A stretch of DNA of 64,000 nt, from positions 62,001 through 126,000 of the forward strand of contig PFGG01000065.1 in assembly GCA_002783405.1 (NCBI GenBank), read 5' to 3'. The translations under genes were made by a program, and so were the position numbers. The stretch's first letter is position 1, and each line of letters begins with the position of its first letter. The notes under the pieces are model-generated. The model saw only the letters and a list, made by a program, of their open reading frames with translations. It ran no database searches and was not told the DNA's origin. The stretch comes from a bacterium (Candidatus Blackallbacteria) CG13_big_fil_rev_8_21_14_2_50_49_14. GTDB taxonomy: Bacteria; Cyanobacteriota; Sericytochromatia; UBA7694. Below are positions 26,131 to 34,621 of this stretch, one piece after another.

Positions 26131-27603
26131 ATGAATAAACGGACACTCGGCTTATTGCTCGCCAGCTCACTGCTTCTCAGTGCGCCTCTGGCCTTCAATG
26201 CCTCTCAAGCAATCGCTGCTCCCGCTTCCTATCAAGTGGCCATGAACGTTGAAGACTTGGTTGACGTTCCTCAAAACCACTGGGCTTATAATGCCGTCAA
26301 GGTTTTGGTTGAAGAACTCGAAATCATGCCAGCCAAAACAGCCAATCAATTCAAAGGCCAAGACCTTTTGACCCGCTATGAACTGGCCGATATTTTTCAC
26401 CGCGCGATGATGAAACTCGAAAGCATCAGTGGCAAAGATTTAAGCAGGATCAGCAAAGCTCCCAATACAGAAATGACAGATCTCGATTCAAGTCACGCCA
26501 AAGTGGTGGATGAAATTGTCAATAAATACGGCATTATGCAACCCATGCCCGGCAAACGCTTCATGGGTGATGAGCCCATCAGCCGCTATGAAATCGCCTT
26601 TGAAATGTTCAATTATTTCACCCTGCTCGAAAGCAATGGCACCTCTCCAGCTCTTTCCCGCCGGGATCGTGCCAGTGAATTGAACGATTTGCCTGCGGAT
26701 CATTGGGCCACCAAAGCCGTCAATGAAATCGTTGACAAATACCAAATCATGAACGGATATCCCGACAGCTCATTCAAGGGGGGCAAACGCCTGACCCGCT
26801 ATGAAGCAGCAGCTACGATCCGTGAGTTTATCCGCTATGTGGACACCTACCTGATTCCGCTGACTCCCGTCCCCACTCCCGTTCCCACCCCCGTCCCCAC
26901 AGCAGTACCCACCCCCAAACCCACACCAACTCCCGTTCCTGCTCCTACCAAGGTGCCTGTGAAAAAACTGGATATTCGCGTGGGCGGAGACTTCAAAGTC
27001 TCAAGCGTTCCGACCGCAACCGATCCCAATGGTTTGGGCATGCTCTATGGCCCCAATCTGATGATCGATTGGACTCCCCTCAGCGCCAACGAATACAACC
27101 ATTTCGGGATTGACCTGCATGGCGATATGATGCTCTATGAAGCAAACAAATTCAACGCTTCAAAAGTAGATGCCAATGGCCAAAGCGTCTCCACCCCCCT
27201 GAACTCACGTCTGACAGCCGGTGGCGGACTGCTCTGGAAACTCCAAGGTTCAGCTCAGGATATTGGCTTGACCGTAGGTGCAGGCTATGATTATCTGCAA
27301 CTTTTCGGTGTGGATTATACCTATGTCAACCATGGCCCCCGCGGTCGCGTTGATTTGGAAATCCCAATCGGCTCTTGGTTCAGCCTGGTCGCTCGCGATG
27401 CCTTTACCTATTTCATCGGTCAGAGCAGCAGTGTCAGCGATAATTATCAATGGAAAAACGATGCCTTCTTGGGCCTCACCATTCCCGCTTACACCACTTT
27501 CTCTGTCGAACTGGGCTTCAAAGACACCCGCTATATGAAAGTCGGCAACAATACCGTCTTTGGTGATATGGGTGGAGAACTGAACCTGCGTTTCCGCTTC
27601 TAA
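26131..27603 (+). CDS. SLH-domain outer-membrane porin
   Basis: 490 aa from ATG 26131, with AAGGAG 7 nt upstream. Signal peptide with likely cleavage after AIA (about residue 30). Three SLH-type repeats follow: VDVPQNHWAYNAV...RYELA, MTDLDSSHAKVV...RYEIA and LNDLPADHWATKAV...RYEAA. A Thr/Pro/Val linker (about 245-272) leads into about 215 residues of alternating strands ending in Phe (LRFRF), typical of an outer-membrane beta-barrel. In cyanobacteria and some diderm Firmicutes, SLH-porins span the outer membrane and tether it to peptidoglycan-linked polymer; the same role is inferred here. Standalone gene with its own terminator. Confidence 0.88.
   Translation: MNKRTLGLLLASSLLLSAPLAFNASQAIAAPASYQVAMNVEDLVDVPQNHWAYNAVKVLVEELEIMPAKTANQFKGQDLLTRYELADIFHRAMMKLESISGKDLSRISKAPNTEMTDLDSSHAKVVDEIVNKYGIMQPMPGKRFMGDEPISRYEIAFEMFNYFTLLESNGTSPALSRRDRASELNDLPADHWATKAVNEIVDKYQIMNGYPDSSFKGGKRLTRYEAAATIREFIRYVDTYLIPLTPVPTPVPTPVPTAVPTPKPTPTPVPAPTKVPVKKLDIRVGGDFKVSSVPTATDPNGLGMLYGPNLMIDWTPLSANEYNHFGIDLHGDMMLYEANKFNASKVDANGQSVSTPLNSRLTAGGGLLWKLQGSAQDIGLTVGAGYDYLQLFGVDYTYVNHGPRGRVDLEIPIGSWFSLVARDAFTYFIGQSSSVSDNYQWKNDAFLGLTIPAYTTFSVELGFKDTRYMKVGNNTVFGDMGGELNLRFRF
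26862..26946 (+). repeat. Coding repeat of a Pro/Thr/Val linker
   Basis: Imperfect CCCACTCCCGTT-type units encode a P-T-P-V-P linker between the SLH repeats and the barrel of the porin. Confidence 0.7.
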
Positions 27604-27610
27604 AAATACA

Positions 27611-27644
27611 AACCCAGGGAGAAGTTTTTCTCTCTGGGTTCTTC
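27611..27644. terminator. Terminator after the SLH-porin
   Basis: Stem AACCCAG-GGAGAA / TTCTC-CTGGGTT with a short loop; the T-run after it is short on the plus strand. Confidence 0.6.
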
Positions 27645-27652
27645 GCAAACGA

Positions 27653-27678
27653 AAAGCCCCGCTTATAGGCGGGGCTTT
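27653..27678 (-). terminator. Terminator of the EF-hand gene
   Basis: Stem AAAGCCCCGC / GCGGGGCTTT (with 5-base loop) followed on the minus strand by TTTT, 24 bases past the stop codon of the gene at 27702. Confidence 0.8.
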
Positions 27679-27701
27679 GAAGTATCTGTAAGGGGAGGCG
27701 A

Positions 27702-28307
27702 TTAGAAGCCGAGCAAATCGCGAATGCTAATTCCAAGGGTCAATTGAGCTTTGACATATTCACGTTTGCTCATCAAACCATCCATATTGGTGTCTACGCG
27801 CGGATCACGGTTGGCCAGGTAATAGCGACCCACCGCTCCGATTTCAGCCACATTCAGAAAACGATCCGCATTTGCATCCTTTTGCTTGAAAGCCACTTCA
27901 AGGCGCTCTTTGCGGTATTTGGCATATTCAGGAAGAGTAACCCGCCCATCATAATTGCGATCAGCATTCTGAAATTCAAAGGGATTTAAGGTTGCAACTG
28001 TAAATTCACCGTGGTTGAGAGTGCCATCGCCGCTCAAATCGACTTGACGGAATTCACGCTCCACCAGGTTATAGGTTTCACCCATATGCATGCTATAGGC
28101 CATATTACTAAACATTTGGCCTACAGAATCACCAAACTTTTTAAAGAACCCAGCTTCCATGGGGGGATTGGCAGCCTCAGAAAGCTGAACACTGTCCTGT
28201 GGCATGGCGGTTGTGCTGGTCGTTGTTGTTGAAGCGGCAGCAGGGGCTGTAGAAGAACTTCCAAACCAGGAGGCAATGGGATTGCTGGATTGAACAGATA
28301 AAGACAT
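27702..28307 (-). CDS. EF-hand protein with four calcium-binding loops
   Basis: 201 aa, no signal peptide. A disordered Ser/Thr/Ala-rich N-terminus (about 1-45) precedes four EF-hand loops: DLSGDGTLNHGEF, DRNYDGRVTLPEY, DANADRFLNVAEI and DTNMDGLMSKREY. Loops 1, 2 and 4 have acidic residues at canonical positions; loop 3 lacks the conserved Gly. This is calmodulin-like and suggests Ca2+ binding, though dockerin-like structural use is possible. GAGGTA lies 8 nt before the ATG. A second EF-hand protein is 1.3 kb away (29601). Confidence 0.85.
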   Translation of the reverse strand: MSLSVQSSNPIASWFGSSSTAPAAASTTTTSTTAMPQDSVQLSEAANPPMEAGFFKKFGDSVGQMFSNMAYSMHMGETYNLVEREFRQVDLSGDGTLNHGEFTVATLNPFEFQNADRNYDGRVTLPEYAKYRKERLEVAFKQKDANADRFLNVAEIGAVGRYYLANRDPRVDTNMDGLMSKREYVKAQLTLGISIRDLLGF

Positions 28308-28595
28308 AAACAGATACCTCTACGTTAAAATTCGGCTCTGCTTATTTATCCCGCAAGCCCAGTTGAAACTGAAGAGCAAAAGTTTAAATATAGATTAATA
28401 TAAAATAAACTTTTATTTATATCAAAGTTAGTACCCTCTAAGCTCATTTCCCGCAAAAGCTTGACGGTTTTTGTTTAGAGTAGATAACCTTGTGAGCTAT
28501 ATCTCATGCTTTGACACACCGTTTCATGGTAAAATAGGCTCGAAAAAATAAAAGCTGTATCCGTTTAAATGTATCGCAGCATTCTAGGAGCCTTT

Positions 28596-28769
28596 ATGTT
28601 ACAGAACAATACCCCCACCCAGCCCACTGACTTTAAAGAATTCATCAATGAATTCAGATCCATTCGCAAAGAGCGTCCCGATATGTCCATTTCTAAATGC
28701 CTGGATTCCCTTTTAAGCCATGAGTCCTCTCATTCCCAATCCAGAGGCTCGACTTCCCATCGCGCCTAA
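28596..28769 (+). CDS. Small protein, unknown
   Basis: 57 aa from the ATG at 28596, chosen because AGGAG (28586-28590) sits 5 nt upstream; an in-frame ATG at 28569 has no such site. The product is polar (MLQNNTPTQPTDFKEFINEF start, Ser/His/Arg tail) with one helix at 11-35. TAAAAT (28530-28535) may be the -10 box. No family recognised; placed between EF-hand and TPR genes. Confidence 0.5.
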   Translation: MLQNNTPTQPTDFKEFINEFRSIRKERPDMSISKCLDSLLSHESSHSQSRGSTSHRA

Positions 28770-28917
28770 GCGCTCCAAGATCCGTTCCCCAAATTCTCTT
28801 GAGAATTAATTTTGCAAAAAAAATAATATTTTGCATAAAACAGAAGGGGCATGGGTATATACATAACAGAATAAAACAAAGGTCGAAGCGAATTTTCGCA
28901 ATTGAAGGACAACAGCC

Positions 28918-29478
28918 ATGACGACGATAAGTAATAGATTTGACGATCCTTTTATCAATAAAGGTATTCAGTCCCCTGCACAACCGGCGTCAACTACACC
29001 GGCCTCCCCTGCGGCCCCCAAAGAAGCTGTTGAATCCCCCCCCAAAACCACTGAAGCGGCTTCTCCTCAGGATACTTCTTCAGTTAATGGTTCTCGTACC
29101 TATGAATTTTCTGAAAAAGATATCAGCTTTGGCGCTTCTTTGGGCGAAAGCTCTAAACTCAAATCGGTTCAAGCGGTCCAGTCCGTTCAGACTGTTTCGC
29201 TCGAAAGCGAAGATCCTGCAGCGCTTGGTGCTGCCAAAATGCTGGCTGACGAAGGCAAAGAAGCCTACAAAGCCCAAGACTATGAAACAGCGACTCTGTT
29301 CTTTGAGGCAGCCTGCGAATATGATGCAAAATCACCTGTCTTGGCCTATAATCTGGGCTGTTGTTATCAGCAGACAGGCAATATGGACAAGGCCCTTGAA
29401 CTCTTTGAAACGGCCAAGGCCTTGGATCCCCTCAACCTGGATTTAAAACATCGTATCGAACAAAAAACAGTCCCCTGA
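28918..29478 (+). CDS. TPR protein with disordered N-terminus
   Basis: 186 aa, no signal peptide. The first 60 residues are a Pro/Ala/Ser/Thr-rich disordered stretch, then a short linker, then two TPR units (GKEAYKAQDYETATLFFEAA and YNLGCCYQQTGNMDKALELF) in the last 80 residues. TPRs mediate protein-protein contact. AAGGA precedes the ATG. The gene ends at a terminator and is convergent with the EF-hand/glycine-zipper gene at 29601. Could be a chaperone or adaptor for the neighbouring soluble proteins; that is inference. Confidence 0.78.
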   Translation: MTTISNRFDDPFINKGIQSPAQPASTTPASPAAPKEAVESPPKTTEAASPQDTSSVNGSRTYEFSEKDISFGASLGESSKLKSVQAVQSVQTVSLESEDPAALGAAKMLADEGKEAYKAQDYETATLFFEAACEYDAKSPVLAYNLGCCYQQTGNMDKALELFETAKALDPLNLDLKHRIEQKTVP

Positions 29479-29503
29479 ACCTGTTTTTAAGATTCGCTCA
29501 CAG

Positions 29504-29536
29504 GCTCTGGAAACCTCCTCCTCCAGAGCTTTTTTT
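29504..29536 (+). terminator. Rho-independent terminator
   Basis: Stem GCTCTGGA / TCCAGAGC with a 10-base loop, then seven T, 25 bases after the TPR gene. Confidence 0.85.
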
Positions 29537-29555
29537 CTGGGCATTTTTTCCATGA

Positions 29556-29583
29556 AAAAAAGCCCTCTTTTGAGGGCTTTGAG
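29556..29583 (-). terminator. Terminator of the gene at 29601
   Basis: Stem AAAGCCCTC / GAGGGCTTT; on the minus strand it is followed by a run of T (TTTTTTTCATGG). It lies 18 bases past the stop codon. Confidence 0.8.
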
Positions 29584-29600
29584 GTTAAAGTTTACGCAGT

Positions 29601-30125
29601 TTAATTGTCAAAAAGACTACCAATCAGACCAATGACGCCACCAATAGCGGCACCAGGAGCCACGCCCACGGGTCCGCTGACAGCATAACCCACACCAGCA
29701 CCCACACCGGCACCGACAACAGTGGTAATCAGGGCATTTTCACCCCGTGAAATATTACGATAGGGGTTATTGGCATAGGGGTAAGCAGGCGCTTGGGGAT
29801 AGGGAGCATAGCCACCGGGATAACGGGGATGGGGGGGCATTCCATAGCCAGGACGTGGATAGCCCGGTTGAACATAACCAGGATTGCCATAGGGATTGCC
29901 ATAATAAGCAGGATAGGCCTTGCGATCAGAAGTAATATAAATATCGCCACGCATCAGCGACTGGGCAAGTTCTTCAGTGGTTACAGTACCATTGCGATCC
30001 CAATCCACACGTGACTTTGCACCATATTCAAAGTCAAGTTCACGGCGGTCAATCCGACCATTCCAATTATAATCCACATTGTTTGCCACCATGCGTGCAT
30101 GGTATGGAGTTAATCCTACGTACAT
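29601..30125 (-). CDS. EF-hand protein with Tyr/Pro/Gly linker and glycine-zipper tail
   Basis: 174 aa. Two EF-hand loops at the N-terminus (DYNWNGRIDRREL, DWDRNGTVTTEEL), then a 65-residue stretch rich in Tyr, Pro and Gly (about 65-125), then a hydrophobic Gly/Ala/Val segment (about 135-170) with GxxxG spacing, as in glycine-zipper proteins. No signal peptide; the zipper may insert into membrane. AAGGA is 5 nt before the ATG. Together with the protein at 27702 it forms a small Ca2+-linked set. Function unknown. Confidence 0.78.
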   Translation of the reverse strand: MYVGLTPYHARMVANNVDYNWNGRIDRRELDFEYGAKSRVDWDRNGTVTTEELAQSLMRGDIYITSDRKAYPAYYGNPYGNPGYVQPGYPRPGYGMPPHPRYPGGYAPYPQAPAYPYANNPYRNISRGENALITTVVGAGVGAGVGYAVSGPVGVAPGAAIGGVIGLIGSLFDN

Positions 30126-30203
30126 ATATCCTTAACCTCGTTTAATCTAGCTTAATCTTTACTTAACTTTCTTATAGAAATCATAACATTACATCTTGCG
30201 TGT

Positions 30204-30209
30204 TACAAT
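30204..30209 (+). promoter_or_regulatory. -10 box (TACAAT) of lysA
   Basis: GTGTTACAAT is an extended -10 (TG-T-TACAAT) 45 bases before the lysA start. The -35 region is not recognisable. A run of A8 and a run of T9 lie between it and the ribosome-binding site. Confidence 0.4.
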
Positions 30210-30254
30210 CCATGAAATGCAAAAAAAATAGATTTTTTTTTAAGGAGCAGGACC

Positions 30255-31514
30255 ATACATTACTTTGAAGCTATCAATGGAGAACTTTATTGTGAGGATC
30301 TGCCCTTAAGTCAGATCGCGGAACAGGTAGGAACCCCCACCTATATCTACAGTCACCGCACTTTAGAACGTCACTTCAGAATTTTTTCTGAGGCCTTGGG
30401 AGATATCCCGCATTTAATTTGCTATTCCATGAAAGCCAACTCAAACCGTTCAATTCTGCAAATTTTCCTGAATCGGGGAGGCGGGCTGGATATTGTCTCT
30501 GGGGGAGAGCTTTACCGTGCTATTCAAGCCGGGGCCTCTCCGCAACGGATTGTGTTCTCAGGGGTTGGCAAAACCTCTGCTGAAATAGCCCAGGCTCTGC
30601 AGGCTGATATTCTGATGTTCAATGTGGAGTCTGAAGGTGAGCTGAACCGCATTCAAGAGGTCGCAAAAAATTTGGGTATCAAAGCCCGCATCGCGCTGCG
30701 CGTAAACCCGGATATTGATCCCAAAACCCATCCCTATATCGCCACAGGCTTAAAAAAGAGCAAGTTTGGCATCGCCATCCAAGATGCTTTGCGTCTGTTT
30801 CAATACGCCAGCACGCTTTCCCATATTGAGGTCAGCGGTGTCGATTGCCATATTGGCTCGCAAATCACAGAATTGAACCCCTTTATTGATGCACTGCACA
30901 AACTGAAAGAGCTGATCCACGAACTACGTGAAGAATACCATTTGCCGATTCGATTTCTGGACCTTGGCGGAGGGCTGGGCATTCCCTATCACCAGGAAAC
31001 CCCGCCGCACCCCGATGAGTATGCAGCTCGGATACGGGAGGAGACACGCGATCTGGACTGCACCCTGATTTTCGAACCCGGTCGCGTACTGGTAGGCAAT
31101 GCCGGGATTCTCTTAACCGAAGTTCAGTACCTCAAACAACACGAAGAAAAAACCTTTGTGATTGTCGATGCAGGCATGAATGCTCTGATCCGCCCTGCAC
31201 TTTACCAGGCTTGGCAAGCCATACGCCCTGTAAAACCACGTGAAGGGGTAGGTCGGATTGTAGATGTGGTCGGCCCCATTTGTGAAAGTGGAGACTTTTT
31301 GGCGCTTGACCGTGAATTGCCCCCAGTAGAACCGGGTGATCTCTTGGCGGTCATGAGCAGCGGAGCCTATGGATTTAGCATGGCTTCTCAGTACAATTCC
31401 TATCCCCGACCGGCTGAGGTTTTGGTCAAGGGCCATGAATATGCAGTGATCCGTGAAAGAGAGAACTATTCAGATCTAATTCGCAGTGAGCAGAGCCCCC
31501 ACTTTGAATTGTAA
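30255..31514 (+). CDS. lysA: Diaminopimelate decarboxylase (start codon AUA)
   Basis: Decarboxylates meso-diaminopimelate to L-lysine, the last step of lysine synthesis. PLP lysine is Lys60 in CYSMKANS; HIGSQI, DLGGGLGIPY, EPGRVLVGNAG and GPICESGDFLA complete the site. The family's N-terminus (HYFEAINGEL then QVGTPTYIYS) is encoded from 30258, but the first in-frame ATG is only at 30396. A perfect AAGGAG (30242-30247) sits 7 nt before an in-frame ATA at 30255; no ATG, GTG or TTG is in frame between the stop at 30213 and 30396. Starting at ATA gives 419 aa, the normal length. A 1-base error, or slippage on A8/T9, is the alternative. Confidence 0.85.
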   Translation: MHYFEAINGELYCEDLPLSQIAEQVGTPTYIYSHRTLERHFRIFSEALGDIPHLICYSMKANSNRSILQIFLNRGGGLDIVSGGELYRAIQAGASPQRIVFSGVGKTSAEIAQALQADILMFNVESEGELNRIQEVAKNLGIKARIALRVNPDIDPKTHPYIATGLKKSKFGIAIQDALRLFQYASTLSHIEVSGVDCHIGSQITELNPFIDALHKLKELIHELREEYHLPIRFLDLGGGLGIPYHQETPPHPDEYAARIREETRDLDCTLIFEPGRVLVGNAGILLTEVQYLKQHEEKTFVIVDAGMNALIRPALYQAWQAIRPVKPREGVGRIVDVVGPICESGDFLALDRELPPVEPGDLLAVMSSGAYGFSMASQYNSYPRPAEVLVKGHEYAVIRERENYSDLIRSEQSPHFEL

Positions 31515-31551
31515 TCGTTTCAATCAGCCTGTCCGCTAAAAGCGGTGAGAC

Positions 31552-32358
31552 TCAGTCCGATCTCACTCGCACAGGGATTGGCTGATGGAACATGCGCTGA
31601 TAGGCCTCAGCGACCCGATCATCATAGGCACGTTGTTCAGAACCCCCTGCCGCATTGTAACGGCCTAAAACCCCCCACATCCCCATGGTGGCTGCGTTTT
31701 GTCGCCCGCCATCTGCACGATCCATCACAATTCGGGCATAGGCCGTCGAGGTCCAGATATTGTCGTGAATATTATTGCGATTGGCTCGACTTTGATCGAT
31801 CCGTCTAAAAATGGCCTGGATCTCAGGTCTTTCAAACTGGGCACGGATATCTGGGTCTGGATAGTGCTGACGCTCCCCTGGCCCCCGGTAGGTGGGGTCA
31901 TAGCTCAAGCGACGGGTTTCATTGATGGCACTGTCGGTCAATTGGCCCAAGCCCCCTGCTCCGGTATGGCTGCGGGCATCAACGTCAAAACCACCGCTTT
32001 CATGGGCCAGAATCGCCAGCAACATTTTGGGATCAACTTGAAACGTGCGGCAGGCAGCATCGACATGGGTGGCAATTTCGCGGGCCTGGGCTTCTGTCGC
32101 CTGATTATCAGGGTAGGCTCGAATCGCATCATACAAAACTTTGACCTGGGGAGACATGGCAGGGGCTGGAAAATTGACATCCCCCCGGCTCAAGTTGGCG
32201 GTACGCCGAGGCTGTGCACTGTTTTGATCACGGGGAGGGGCAGGTTGTCTGGGCTGGGTTTGTGGAGCAGGTGTTCCCTGACGCCGACGGGGAGGAGTGG
32301 GTGCCCCCGTAAACAGGCTCTGCAAATTGCGTGAAATATTGCTAAAAAAATCTCCCAT
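31552..32358 (-). CDS. Lysozyme-like lytic transglycosylase
   Basis: 268 aa. A Pro/Gln/Arg-rich N-terminus (about 15-60), then a lysozyme-fold domain (about 75-255) with catalytic Glu in ILAHESGG, GAGGLGQLTDSA and the NIWTSTAYARIVMDR and VLGRYNAAGG motifs of soluble lytic transglycosylases. These cleave the glycan strand of peptidoglycan to 1,6-anhydro ends. There is no classical signal peptide, so export may use another route or it may act in a secretion or cell-wall complex. GGAGG precedes the ATG. Convergent with lysA. Confidence 0.82.
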   Translation of the reverse strand: MGDFFSNISRNLQSLFTGAPTPPRRRQGTPAPQTQPRQPAPPRDQNSAQPRRTANLSRGDVNFPAPAMSPQVKVLYDAIRAYPDNQATEAQAREIATHVDAACRTFQVDPKMLLAILAHESGGFDVDARSHTGAGGLGQLTDSAINETRRLSYDPTYRGPGERQHYPDPDIRAQFERPEIQAIFRRIDQSRANRNNIHDNIWTSTAYARIVMDRADGGRQNAATMGMWGVLGRYNAAGGSEQRAYDDRVAEAYQRMFHQPIPVRVRSD

Positions 32359-32615
32359 GGAGGCTCCTTATAAAATACATAAAGCATGCTGCCTGATTTA
32401 TACCCCAAATCGGCAAGAATAAAACAGAAGAGCGCAAGATCTTCCCCCCATTTTGCGGGTGGAGTGAGAAAAGCATGTTCCTTAACATCTCAAGGAGCAG
32501 CAAGGCTTTTACTAACTGAATTCCAAACAGAATGCCTCACAGAAGCGGATCGGGTATGTTACCCTGAAATGCAGTCACAGCAGACTCCTACAGCTAATAA
32601 ACCAGGAACACGAAC

Positions 32616-34028
32616 ATGAGCAATACCTCTCAACGCCCCTTTGCAATCGCAATTATGGCCGCCGGCAAAGGCACCCGCATGAAATCTGAAACCACCCCCA
32701 AAGTTTTACACAGCTTAGCCGGACGCAGTATGTTGGGCCATGTCCTTCACGCCGCCTATGCCTTAAACCCCGAAAAAATTCACGTGATTGTCGGGCATTG
32801 TGCCGAACAGGTGCAAAACTTTGTACAGACCCATGGTTCACCGACGCTTCATGAACGCTTGGGTTGGGTTGAGCAGAAAGAACAGTTGGGAACCGGACAC
32901 GCGATTATGCAACTGATGCCTGTGCTCGAAAACTTTAAGGGCAACCTGATGATCCTCAATGGCGATGTGCCTCTGCTGCGCAGCGAAACCCTGAAAGAAT
33001 TGCTCGAAACCCATGAGGAATTGGATTATGCAGCCACCCTGCTGACTACCCGCGTGGAAAACCCCAGTGGCTATGGACGAATCGTGCGCCTGCATGAACA
33101 ATTTGTGCGGATTGTAGAGCACAAAGACGCTTCCCCTCAGGAACTGGCGCTGAAAGAAATCAATACGGGCGTGTATATTTTTTCTTGGCCCATTCTCGAG
33201 AAGTATTTGCCAAAGATCAGCAATGCCAATGCCAAAGGCGAATATTATCTGACCGATGTGATTGAAATGCTGGTACATGATCGCCAACGCATCGGCACCG
33301 TCACAGCAGAAAACCCCCTCGAAGTATTGGGTGTGAACAGCCGCAAAGAACTGGCTGAAATGGAATGTATTCTGCGCAAACGCATCAATGATCATTGGAT
33401 GGAAGCTGGCGTTACCCTGCGGGACCCCTCTTCGATCTATATCGACAGCCAGGTTCAGTTGGGTGTCGATATCGAGATTCTGCCGGGCACCCTGCTGCAG
33501 GGATATACCAAAATTGGAGACGGCTCAAAAATTGGCCCCCACTGTGAAATTCGCGAATCGGTGATCGGTGAAAACTGTGAAATTCGCTTTTCGGTACTCG
33601 ATCAGGTTGAAATCAAAGATCAGGCCAAAATTGGCCCCTATGCCCATTTAAGACCTGAAACCGTGATCGAAAGAAATGCCAAGGTCGGCAATTTTGTCGA
33701 ACTCAAAAAAACACACCTGGGCGAGGGAGCCAAAGCCTCACATCTGAGTTATCTGGGTGACGCAGAAATAGGAAAAGACTGCAATATTGGCGCGGGTACG
33801 ATTACCTGCAATTATGATGGCGCAAACAAACACCAAACCACCCTCAAAGAAGGCGTTTTCGTGGGCAGCAACAGCACCCTGATCGCCCCCCTAACCCTGG
33901 GCGAACAGGCTTTTATCGCCGCAGGCTCAGTGATCAGTGAAGACGTGCCCGCTGGTGCATTGGGCCTGGGCCGCAGTCGCCAAACCAATAAGGAGGGCTG
34001 GTCCGAACACCGGCGCCCGAAAAAATGA
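32616..34028 (+). CDS. glmU: Bifunctional UDP-GlcNAc pyrophosphorylase / GlcN-1-P acetyltransferase
   Basis: 470 aa. Makes UDP-GlcNAc from glucosamine-1-P, for peptidoglycan and lipopolysaccharide. N-terminal uridylyltransferase domain with AAGKGTRM (about 15-22) and LNGDVPLL; C-terminal left-handed beta-helix with hexapeptide repeats and the acetyltransferase site KKTHLGEGAKASHLSYLGDA and NYDGANKH. Length is normal. Its last four bases overlap the pth start (ATGA), so the two are translationally coupled. Confidence 0.97.
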   Translation: MSNTSQRPFAIAIMAAGKGTRMKSETTPKVLHSLAGRSMLGHVLHAAYALNPEKIHVIVGHCAEQVQNFVQTHGSPTLHERLGWVEQKEQLGTGHAIMQLMPVLENFKGNLMILNGDVPLLRSETLKELLETHEELDYAATLLTTRVENPSGYGRIVRLHEQFVRIVEHKDASPQELALKEINTGVYIFSWPILEKYLPKISNANAKGEYYLTDVIEMLVHDRQRIGTVTAENPLEVLGVNSRKELAEMECILRKRINDHWMEAGVTLRDPSSIYIDSQVQLGVDIEILPGTLLQGYTKIGDGSKIGPHCEIRESVIGENCEIRFSVLDQVEIKDQAKIGPYAHLRPETVIERNAKVGNFVELKKTHLGEGAKASHLSYLGDAEIGKDCNIGAGTITCNYDGANKHQTTLKEGVFVGSNSTLIAPLTLGEQAFIAAGSVISEDVPAGALGLGRSRQTNKEGWSEHRRPKK

Positions 34029-34618
34029 GTGATTGGTTAGTCGTCGGTTTGGGCAATCCCGGCCAACAATACGAAAAAACCCGACACAATATTGGCTGGA
34101 TGCTGATTGATCAACTGTGCAGCCGTTGGCAGACTTCTTTACAAGCCCGCAGCAAAGAAAAATGCCTCTTGGGTTCAGCCCGTCTGGGCTCGGTCAAGGT
34201 CTGGCTCTGCAAACCCACAACCTATATGAATCTTAGTGGTGAATCCGTTCAACCCCTGATGGCCTATTATAATATTCCGCGAGAAAACCTGCTTGTGCTC
34301 TCAGACGATGTCCACCTCAATTTCGGGCGGGCCCGCTTACGCGCAAAAGGCAGTTCAGGAGGGCAAAAAGGGATTCAGAATATTATTCAACGCCTGGGCA
34401 GTGATGAGTTTGCCCGCTTACGTATGGGGGTTGGCCCCTTTCCACAGGGGCGCGATATGGCAAATTTTGTGCTCGACCGCCTGCCCAAGCCTCAGCTTGA
34501 GGCCTTGCCCGAATATATGGGCGTGATGGCTGATACCGTTGAACGCTGTATTCAGAACGGAGTCGAAGCCACCATTCCCTTTGCCAATGGTTACCGTTTG
34601 CCAGGTTTTGAAAACTGA
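34025..34618 (+). CDS. pth: Peptidyl-tRNA hydrolase
   Basis: 197 aa. Frees tRNA from peptidyl-tRNA dropped by ribosomes. Conserved VVGLGNPG, catalytic His in TRHNIG, KPTTYMNLSG and DDVHLNFGRAR with GSSGGQKGI are all present. Overlaps glmU by 4 nt (ATGA), a common arrangement in bacteria. It is convergent with the large propeller gene, 4 bases apart. Confidence 0.97.
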   Translation: MSDWLVVGLGNPGQQYEKTRHNIGWMLIDQLCSRWQTSLQARSKEKCLLGSARLGSVKVWLCKPTTYMNLSGESVQPLMAYYNIPRENLLVLSDDVHLNFGRARLRAKGSSGGQKGIQNIIQRLGSDEFARLRMGVGPFPQGRDMANFVLDRLPKPQLEALPEYMGVMADTVERCIQNGVEATIPFANGYRLPGFEN

Positions 34619-34621
34619 ACG

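Noticed and set aside
28511-28535. TTGACA followed by TAAAAT as a full promoter
   Set aside because: The spacer is only 13 bases, too short for sigma-70; only the -10 is kept as possible.
32386-32619. 77-aa open frame before glmU
   Set aside because: No ribosome-binding site, low-quality composition and overlap with the glmU start; read as intergenic.
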